From contig RFUP01000182.1 in the NCBI GenBank assembly GCA_009922885.1, positions 1 to 5,279 on the forward strand: a DNA stretch of 5,279 nucleotides. Direction: 5' to 3'. Below, one piece after another: positions 1 through 4,240 of this stretch. Numbering within the stretch: position 1 is the stretch's first letter; every line of letters starts with the position of its first letter. The notes under the pieces are model-generated. The model saw nothing but the letters and a program-made list of their open reading frames with translations, ran no database searches and was not told the origin of the DNA. The translations under genes were made by a program, and so were the position numbers. This DNA is from Paracoccaceae bacterium. Its GTDB lineage: Bacteria > Pseudomonadota > Alphaproteobacteria > Rhodobacterales > Rhodobacteraceae.

Positions 1-383
1 GTGATCACGGTCGACACATGGGGATTCTTCGTGCACCAGGCCAAAGCCAGTTGAGCGAGCGTGCAACCGAGTGAGTCGGCGATGGGCGCCAGTCCTCGAA
101 CCACGTCGAGTGACGCCTCATCGGTCAGACGCGACGCGAGCCATCCATAGCCCGGCAGGGCGGCTCGAGAGTCCGACGGCACCCCTTCGAGGTACTTGCC
201 GGTGAGTAGTCCCGAGGCCAACGGACTCCAGATCGTCGTACCGAGTCCGATGTCGTCGTACAGACGGCGATACTCGGATTCGACGCGCTTGCGTTCGAGC
301 ATGTTGTACTGCGGCTGCTCCATCACCGGCTTGTGCAGGTGGTGTCGCTCGGCGATCTCCCACGCGGCGCGGATCTCGTCTTG
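1..383 (-). other. Aldo/keto reductase (Kv-beta / YghZ type) C-terminal segment inside the chimeric frame
   Basis: Residues about 197 to 322 of the frame starting at 968 read as the second half of an NADPH-dependent aldo/keto reductase barrel of the Kv-channel beta-subunit/YghZ group. The motifs are EIRAAWEIAERHHL (198-211), PVMEQPQYNMLER (214-226), GLGTTIWSPLASGLLTGKY (241-259), and a run ending LAQLALAWCTKNPHVSTVI (304-322), which in the family precedes the last cofactor-binding segment. The catalytic Asp-Tyr-Lys-His set lies in the N-terminal half of this family and is missing here, and the C-terminus is beyond the window. Codon choice differs from the dioxygenase part: all four lysines are AAG here, whereas all six upstream are AAA, and CGA arginine codons appear only here. 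This points to a different source genome or gene, not a natural domain. Confidence 0.85.
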
Positions 384-968
384 CGCTTGATGCGGCGAGG
401 TGAGTTGCGGCGCGGGGGGCGTTTTGGTGGTGCCGTAGAGCGTGCGGAAGAGGTGGGTGACGACATCGTCGTAGAAGCTGGGGCGAGCCAGTTCGGCTTG
501 GAGCCGCGCGTGCACTTCGGGCACATGGGCGTGGGGGCCAAGCATGTTGGTGTTGCGGTTGCCCAAGATGAATTCGATCATCCGGTATTGCCACGACTGG
601 AAGCCCGAGGATTTGCCGAGCGAGGCGCGGAAGCGGGTGTAATCGGCGGGGGTCATGGTGCGGAGCACGTCCCACGCGTTGTTCAATTGCTCGAAGATAC
701 GGCTGACGCGGGCAAGCATTTTGAACATATGGGCGGTTTCGCCTGCTTCGAGGGCAAGGCGGGCGGCGCCGAGTTCGTGGATGGCGAGTTTCATCCAAAG
801 CTCGCTGGTTTGGTGCTGGATGATGAAGAGAAGCTCGTCATGGGCATCGGACTGGCAATGCTGGAGCGCCAGAAGGCCGTCGATGTGGAGGTAATCGCCG
901 TAGGACATCGCATCGGCAAAGCCCATTTTCGCACCGTCTTTGGAGGGGTCATAGGCGGAATTGGTCAT
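1..968 (-). CDS. kynA: Tryptophan 2,3-dioxygenase N-terminal part fused in frame to an aldo/keto reductase C-terminal part (partial, runs off left edge)
   Basis: I translated this open frame from ATG at 966-968; it has no stop through the left edge (322 full codons). Residues 1 to about 195 match tryptophan 2,3-dioxygenase, the cytoplasmic haem enzyme that opens the indole ring of L-tryptophan to N-formylkynurenine. Visible family motifs are YGDYLHIDGLL (23-33), ELLFIIQHQTSELWMKL (45-61), TPADYTRFR (106-114) and SSGFQSWQYR (120-129). F48, H52, Y110 and R114 align with the substrate-contacting F51, H55, Y113 and R117 of the Xanthomonas enzyme. The C-terminal third, carrying the axial haem histidine (H240 there) and the GTGG loop, is absent. 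After about residue 196 the protein becomes aldo/keto reductase. The hybrid should therefore not bind haem properly. A Shine-Dalgarno at 977-984 supports the start, and the gene is separated from the upstream transporter operon by a terminator. The dioxygenase identity is very secure; the fusion may be an artefact. Confidence 0.88.
   Translation of the reverse strand, partial: MTNSAYDPSKDGAKMGFADAMSYGDYLHIDGLLALQHCQSDAHDELLFIIQHQTSELWMKLAIHELGAARLALEAGETAHMFKMLARVSRIFEQLNNAWDVLRTMTPADYTRFRASLGKSSGFQSWQYRMIEFILGNRNTNMLGPHAHVPEVHARLQAELARPSFYDDVVTHLFRTLYGTTKTPPAPQLTSPHQAQDEIRAAWEIAERHHLHKPVMEQPQYNMLERKRVESEYRRLYDDIGLGTTIWSPLASGLLTGKYLEGVPSDSRAALPGYGWLASRLTDEASLDVVRGLAPIADSLGCTLAQLALAWCTKNPHVSTVI
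366..392 (-). other. Breakpoint between tryptophan dioxygenase and aldo/keto reductase sequence
   Basis: The last clearly dioxygenase-like residues are about 175-192 of the hybrid (LYGTTKTPPAPQLTSP), and the first clearly reductase-like ones are EIRAAWEIAERHH (198-210). The switch therefore falls around codons 193-200. The reading frame is kept across it, with no repeat, insertion sequence or linker visible. The exact base cannot be fixed without the two parent sequences. Confidence 0.75.
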
Positions 969-976
969 GGGACTGG

Positions 977-984
977 CCTTCTTT
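977..984 (-). promoter_or_regulatory. Ribosome binding site of the tryptophan dioxygenase gene
   Basis: On the minus strand AAAGAAGG lies 8 nt upstream of the ATG at 966-968. This is a good Shine-Dalgarno match and fixes that start, which also agrees with the usual short N-terminal extension before the YGDYL motif. Confidence 0.7.
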
Positions 985-1001
985 GAAATGGAATTTGGGG
1001 G

Positions 1002-1030
1002 AGTATAGACGCGGGTTTTCGGGGATGCAC
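1002..1030 (-). promoter_or_regulatory. Possible sigma70-type promoter for the tryptophan dioxygenase gene
   Basis: Within the short gap between the terminator and the dioxygenase start, the minus strand carries TATACT at 1002-1007, a good -10 match. The hexamer 17 nt upstream (GTGCAT, 1025-1030) is a poor -35. A promoter is expected here because the terminator should block read-through from the transporter operon. The predicted leader would be about 25-30 nt. This rests on one hexamer and position only. Confidence 0.3.
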
Positions 1031-1041
1031 GGGGGACGTGC
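1027..1041. repeat. Small inverted repeat, possible operator
   Basis: The sequence GCACG-GGGGA-CGTGC is a perfect 5-bp inverted repeat with a 5-nt spacer. It overlaps the place where the -35 region of the putative dioxygenase promoter would lie, so it could be a dimeric regulator site. In a G+C-rich region an inverted repeat this short can occur by chance, and no regulator gene is present in the window. Confidence 0.25.
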
Positions 1042-1047
1042 GGGCAC

Positions 1048-1075
1048 AAAAAAGGCCCGCCGGAGCGGGCCTTTT
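1048..1075 (-). terminator. Rho-independent terminator of the BMP transporter operon (near-symmetric, possibly bidirectional)
   Basis: On the minus strand an 11-bp perfect stem (AAAAGGCCCGC pairing with GCGGGCCTTTT, arms 1065-1075 and 1050-1060) closes a TCCG tetraloop and runs into six T residues (1053-1048). It begins about 20 nt after the stop codon of the binding-protein gene at 1095-1097. The plus strand has only four T residues after the stem, so the minus direction is favoured. It separates the transporter operon from the dioxygenase unit. Confidence 0.9.
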
Positions 1076-1094
1076 CCTGTGACTGTGCCGCGGA

Positions 1095-2168
1095 TTATTG
1101 CGGGATGTCGCCTTCGATGCCTTCAACGTAGAAGTTCATGCCAGCGAGCGTGCCGTCATCGGCGGTTTCGCCGTCCTTGAGCCAATCCGAACCGTCCTGC
1201 TTTTTCAGCGGGCCGGTGAAGGGGTGGTAGGAGCCCGACGCGATGGCGTCTTTGAGGGCGAGGGCTTCGGCCTTCACGTCGTCGGGGACTTCCGAGGAAA
1301 TCTCGCCGATGCCGACCATGCCGGCGCCGATGCCGTCCCAGGTGTCAACCGAGGTCCAGGTGCCATCCATCACGGCCTTGGTGCGCGCGATGTAGTAGGG
1401 GGCCCAGTTGTCGATGATCGAGGAGATACGCGGCTTCGGACCGAAGGAGGCCATGTCGGACGCCTGACCGAAGGTGTAGACGTTGCCAGCGGCCTGAGCG
1501 GCGGCTTGCGGTGCGGTGGAGTCGGTGTGCTGGAGCACGATGTCCGCGCCTTGTTCGATCAGCACTTTCGCTGCGTCGGCTTCTTTCGCCGGGTCGAACC
1601 AGGTGTAGGCCCAAACGATTTTGAACTGGACGTTCGGGTTGGCTTTCTTGGCGTGGATATAGGCGGAGTTGATGCCGCGGATCACTTCCGGGATCGGGTA
1701 GGAACCGATGTAGCCAATGATGTTCGACTTGGTCATCTTGCCCGCGATGTGGCCTTGAATAGCGCGGCCTTCGTAGAAGCGTGCCGAGTAGGTCGAGACG
1801 TTATCGGCGCGCTTGTAGCCGGTGGCGTGCTCGAACTTCACGTTCGGGAACTTCTGGGCGACGTTGATGGTCGGGTCCATGTAGCCGAAGGAGGTGGTGA
1901 AGATCAGGTCAGCGCCTTCAAGTGCCATCTGGGTCATCACGCGCTCTGCGTCCGGGCCTTCCGGCACGGATTCAACGAAGACGGTCTCGACCTTGTCGCC
2001 GAATTCTTTTTCGACGGCGAGGCGGCCTTGGTTGTGTTCGTAGGTCCAGCCGCCGTCGCCCACGGGGCCGACGAAGACGAAGCCGACTTTGGTTTTGTCC
2101 TGAGCCATCGCGGTGGTCGCGAGACCCAGTGCCACGGCAGCAGTGGCGAGGAGTTTCGAGAGTTTCAT
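1095..2168 (-). CDS. BMP-family ABC transporter periplasmic substrate-binding protein
   Basis: This 357-residue protein is the ligand-capturing subunit of a nucleoside/purine-type ABC importer of the BMP (Med/PnrA) family. Residues 1-22 form a signal peptide (MKLSK, hydrophobic core, cleavage after AMA). There is no lipobox and no cysteine in the whole protein, so it should be a soluble periplasmic protein, unlike the lipoproteins of Gram-positives and spirochaetes. Family motifs are FVFVGPVGDGGWTYEHNQGR (30-49), TTSFGYMDPT (91-100), HATGYKR (114-120), YPIPEVIRGIN (157-167), VLQHTDSTAP (211-220), IIDNWAPYY (251-259) and HPFTGP (315-320). Length is normal for the family. It is the last gene of the operon, 34 nt after permease 2, with its own strong ribosome binding site and a terminator behind it, which fits the high dosage usual for binding proteins. 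It also looks lower in G+C than the permeases (34 of 60 in 1621-1680). The ligand is not certain from sequence; purine nucleosides or oxopurines are most likely. Confidence 0.95.
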   Translation of the reverse strand: MKLSKLLATAAVALGLATTAMAQDKTKVGFVFVGPVGDGGWTYEHNQGRLAVEKEFGDKVETVFVESVPEGPDAERVMTQMALEGADLIFTTSFGYMDPTINVAQKFPNVKFEHATGYKRADNVSTYSARFYEGRAIQGHIAGKMTKSNIIGYIGSYPIPEVIRGINSAYIHAKKANPNVQFKIVWAYTWFDPAKEADAAKVLIEQGADIVLQHTDSTAPQAAAQAAGNVYTFGQASDMASFGPKPRISSIIDNWAPYYIARTKAVMDGTWTSVDTWDGIGAGMVGIGEISSEVPDDVKAEALALKDAIASGSYHPFTGPLKKQDGSDWLKDGETADDGTLAGMNFYVEGIEGDIPQ

Positions 2169-2176
2169 TCAGGTTT

Positions 2177-2182
2177 CCCCCT
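2177..2182 (-). promoter_or_regulatory. Ribosome binding site of the binding-protein gene
   Basis: AGGGGG on the minus strand lies 8 nt upstream of the ATG at 2166-2168, in the 34-nt gap after permease 2. It supports the start, which is also set by the signal peptide beginning there. No separate promoter is evident in the gap. Confidence 0.6.
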
Positions 2183-2202
2183 GTTATTCACTCGGTTGTG
2201 CC

Positions 2203-3123
2203 TCAGTGAGAGGCGTGGAAGGACCGCCCGAGCGAGGCAGGTGCCCCGGATCGGTCGGCAGACATGATGACCAGCACGAGGATGGTGATCAGATAGGGTG
2301 ACATTGCCAGTATCTCGACAGGGATGGCAACGCCAGCGGCTTGCAGGTTGAGTTGAACAACTTCGATTCCGCCAAAAAGAAAGGCACCCAAGGCGACGCG
2401 GAGCGGTTTCCAGGCGCCGAAGACGACGAGGGCGAGGGCGATCCAGCCGATGCCGGCGGTCATGCCTTCGGTCCATTGGGGGACGCGGATGAGCGAGATA
2501 TAGGCCCCGCCCATGCCCGCGAGCGCGCCGCCGAAGAGAATGGCGAGGGTGCGGATGCGGATGACCTTGTAGCCGAGCGCATGGGCGGCGTCGTGGTTTT
2601 CGCCGACGGCGCGGAGAATGAGGCCAGCGCGGGTGAATTTGAGGAAGGCCCATGTGGCGAGCGTGAGGGCGAGGGCGAGATAGACCACGGGGTCTTGCCG
2701 GAAGAGGATGGGGCCCAGAACGGGGATATCGGCGAGGAGCGGGATATCGAAGCGCGGGAAAGAGGGCGGTTTGATGCCTTGGTAGTTCTGCCCGAGGAGT
2801 GCGGAGAGGCCCAGACCGAAGAGGGTGAGAGCGAGGCCGGAGGCCACTTGGTTGGCCAGTGCAACTTGGGTGAGGAAGGCGAAGACGAGGCTGAGGGCGG
2901 CACCGCCGATGGCGGCGGCAACGAGGCCCGTGACGGGGGAGCCTGTGTTGACGCAGATCGCGAAGCCGCAGATCGCGCCGGTGATCATCATGCCTTCGAC
3001 GCCGAGGTTCAGCACGCCTGCGCGTTCAACGATGGTTTCGCCGATGGCCGCGAGCAGAAGCGGCGTGGCCGCGACGAGGAGGGAGGCCAGAAGGAGGACG
3101 GGATTGATGGCGCTCAGGTCCAT
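2203..3123 (-). CDS. Nucleoside/BMP-type ABC transporter permease 2 (BPD_transp_2, NupQ type)
   Basis: This 306-residue, very hydrophobic inner-membrane protein has the hallmarks of the shorter permease of BMP-type nucleoside importers. A first membrane segment (about 8-27) is followed by the family signature IGETIVERAGVLNLGVEGMM (27-46). Further membrane segments lie at about 47-60, 64-86, 94-111, 145-161, 193-212, 225-238 and 273-288. The conserved cytoplasmic loop expected to contact the ATPase is about 163-192 (FTRAGLILRAVGENHDAAHA, then LGYKVIRIRT). It would pair with permease 1 to form the transmembrane channel. The start is set by a Shine-Dalgarno at 3133-3140 within the end of permease 1; only 1 nt separates that stop from this ATG, so translational coupling is likely. 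No truncation or frameshift is seen. Confidence 0.94.
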   Translation of the reverse strand: MDLSAINPVLLLASLLVAATPLLLAAIGETIVERAGVLNLGVEGMMITGAICGFAICVNTGSPVTGLVAAAIGGAALSLVFAFLTQVALANQVASGLALTLFGLGLSALLGQNYQGIKPPSFPRFDIPLLADIPVLGPILFRQDPVVYLALALTLATWAFLKFTRAGLILRAVGENHDAAHALGYKVIRIRTLAILFGGALAGMGGAYISLIRVPQWTEGMTAGIGWIALALVVFGAWKPLRVALGAFLFGGIEVVQLNLQAAGVAIPVEILAMSPYLITILVLVIMSADRSGAPASLGRSFHASH

Positions 3124-3124
3124 G

Positions 3125-4204
3125 TTACGCGGCCTCCTTCGTGGCCCATTTCAGGCGGTAATTGGTGAAGAGATCGACGGCGAGGAGGAAGAAGAGGAGC
3201 ATCCCCTGGAACATCTGGATCGCGGCTTTGGGGAGGCCGAGTTTCGACTGGGCAATGTCGCCGCCGACGTAAGTCAGCGCCATGAGGAGGCCTGCCATCA
3301 GGATGCCTATGGGATTGAGGCGGCCGAGGAAGGCCACGATGATCGCGGTGAAGCCATAGCCTGCGTTGAAGTCGATCGAGACGATGCCGGAGGGGCCTGC
3401 GACCTCGAACATGCCTGCGAGGCCTGCCAAGGCCCCGGATGTGCCGAGGCAGAAGAGCGTGAGGCGCGTGGGGTTCACGCCTGCGAAGCGCGCGGCGCGA
3501 GGGGCTTGGCCTGCAAGCTGGATCTGGAAACCGAGAAGGTGGCGCGACAAGAGAACATAGGCCGCGATCACGGCGGCGATGGCGAAGAGGACGCCCCAGT
3601 GGAGGCCCGCGTTCTGGTTGATCCACGAGGTGGCCCATGGCATTTGCGAGAGGTTGCGGGAGCCGGGGAAGCCATAGCCCTGCGGGTTTTTCATCAGGCC
3701 AAGCGCCATGGCGGCGAGGAGTTTCTCGGCCACATAGACGAGCATCAGCGAGACGAGGATTTCGTTTGCGCCGAAGCGGGCCTTGAGAAGGCCGGGGATC
3801 ATCGCCCAAGCCCAGCCGCCCAACGCGCCTGCGATCACCATGGCGGGAAAAATCCACCACGCTTCAAGGGGATAGAGCGCGAGCGCCACGGCAGCGCCCG
3901 AGAGCGCGCCCATGATATACTGGCCCTCTGCGCCGATGTTCCAGATGCCTGCGCGGAAGCCGAGCGAGAGGCCGATGGCAATGAGCACCAAGGGCGCGCC
4001 TTTGATGAGGAGCTGCGGGCGGTAGTAGAAAGCGAACTCGGAAAAGAGCGGCTCCCAGAAGATCGTCTTGATCGAGGCGACGGGATCCTTGCCGAGGAAG
4101 GCGAAGAGGAGCCCACCTGCGATCATGGTGGCGATCACCGCCACAACGGGGGCGGCGTAGTTCCAGACGCGTGAAGGTTCGGGGCGTTTTTCGAGCCGGA
4201 TCAT
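3125..4204 (-). CDS. Nucleoside/BMP-type ABC transporter permease 1 (BPD_transp_2, NupP type)
   Basis: This 359-residue inner-membrane protein is the longer permease of the BMP-type importer. A short positively charged N-terminus (MIRLEKRPEPSR) leads into membrane segment 1 (about 17-37). The extracytoplasmic stretch 38-62 precedes a second segment and the signature LGFRAGIWNIGAEGQYIMGA (81-100), then FGANEILVSLMLVYVAEKLL (144-163). The conserved cytoplasmic coupling region is around 223-250 (LLGFQIQLAGQAPRAARFAG, then VNPTRL). Later membrane helices lie at about 253-268, 284-295, 299-314 and 332-347. Length and layout fit the NupP/YufP group. It begins 36 nt after the ATPase stop with a strong Shine-Dalgarno (4211-4216) and ends 1 nt before the permease 2 ATG, so it belongs to the same transcript. 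The ligand cannot be read from the permease. Confidence 0.94.
   Translation of the reverse strand: MIRLEKRPEPSRVWNYAAPVVAVIATMIAGGLLFAFLGKDPVASIKTIFWEPLFSEFAFYYRPQLLIKGAPLVLIAIGLSLGFRAGIWNIGAEGQYIMGALSGAAVALALYPLEAWWIFPAMVIAGALGGWAWAMIPGLLKARFGANEILVSLMLVYVAEKLLAAMALGLMKNPQGYGFPGSRNLSQMPWATSWINQNAGLHWGVLFAIAAVIAAYVLLSRHLLGFQIQLAGQAPRAARFAGVNPTRLTLFCLGTSGALAGLAGMFEVAGPSGIVSIDFNAGYGFTAIIVAFLGRLNPIGILMAGLLMALTYVGGDIAQSKLGLPKAAIQMFQGMLLFFLLAVDLFTNYRLKWATKEAA
3133..3140 (-). promoter_or_regulatory. Ribosome binding site of permease 2, inside the end of permease 1
   Basis: GAAGGAGG on the minus strand lies 9 nt before the ATG at 3121-3123 and within the last codons of permease 1. Its placement across the TAA-C-ATG junction suggests ribosomes ending permease 1 re-initiate on permease 2, which would balance the two channel subunits. 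Confidence 0.7.
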
Positions 4205-4210
4205 AGGCGG

Positions 4211-4216
4211 ACCTCC
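4211..4216 (-). promoter_or_regulatory. Ribosome binding site of permease 1
   Basis: GGAGGT on the minus strand lies 6 nt upstream of the ATG at 4202-4204, in the 36-nt gap after the ATPase gene. It is a near-consensus site and decides this start. Confidence 0.75.
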
Positions 4217-4240
4217 GGGGCGTTTGCGGCGCGGGGCGAA

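Noticed and set aside
127..136. Missing Walker A lysine in the ATPase, considered as an inactivating mutation (values are residue numbers in the 4241-5279 protein)
   Set aside because: The C-terminal nucleotide-binding domain of RbsA/NupO-type tandem ATPases normally has this degenerate form, so it is a family trait and not damage.
118..798. Minus-strand Arg/Pro/His-rich open frame of 226 codons
   Set aside because: It is a shifted frame of the dioxygenase/reductase reading frame, with composition typical of an out-of-frame reading in G+C-rich DNA.
333..986. Plus-strand open frame opposite the tryptophan dioxygenase gene
   Set aside because: The minus strand encodes unmistakable dioxygenase motifs over the same bases, and the plus-strand product matches nothing I recognise.
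969..1094. Possible small gene or riboswitch in the only sizeable intergenic gap
   Set aside because: The 126-nt gap is accounted for by the terminator and by the dioxygenase promoter and ribosome binding site region. I see no open frame with a start signal and no recognisable aptamer.
1098..2267. Long plus-strand open frame (389 codons) opposite the binding-protein gene
   Set aside because: It lies exactly antisense to a clear BMP binding protein, its translation is a low-complexity mix rich in G, V, D and R with no recognisable motif, and it has no good ribosome binding site. It is a product of high G+C codon bias.
2341..3168. Plus-strand acidic open frame of 275 codons opposite permease 2
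   Set aside because: The Glu/Asp/Gly-rich translation is the antisense image of Leu/Ala/Val codons of the membrane protein.
2825..4174. Plus-strand open frame of 449 codons opposite permease 1 and part of permease 2
   Set aside because: It spans two well-supported genes in antisense, and its acidic and His/Glu-rich composition mirrors hydrophobic permease codons read backwards. No family motif is visible.
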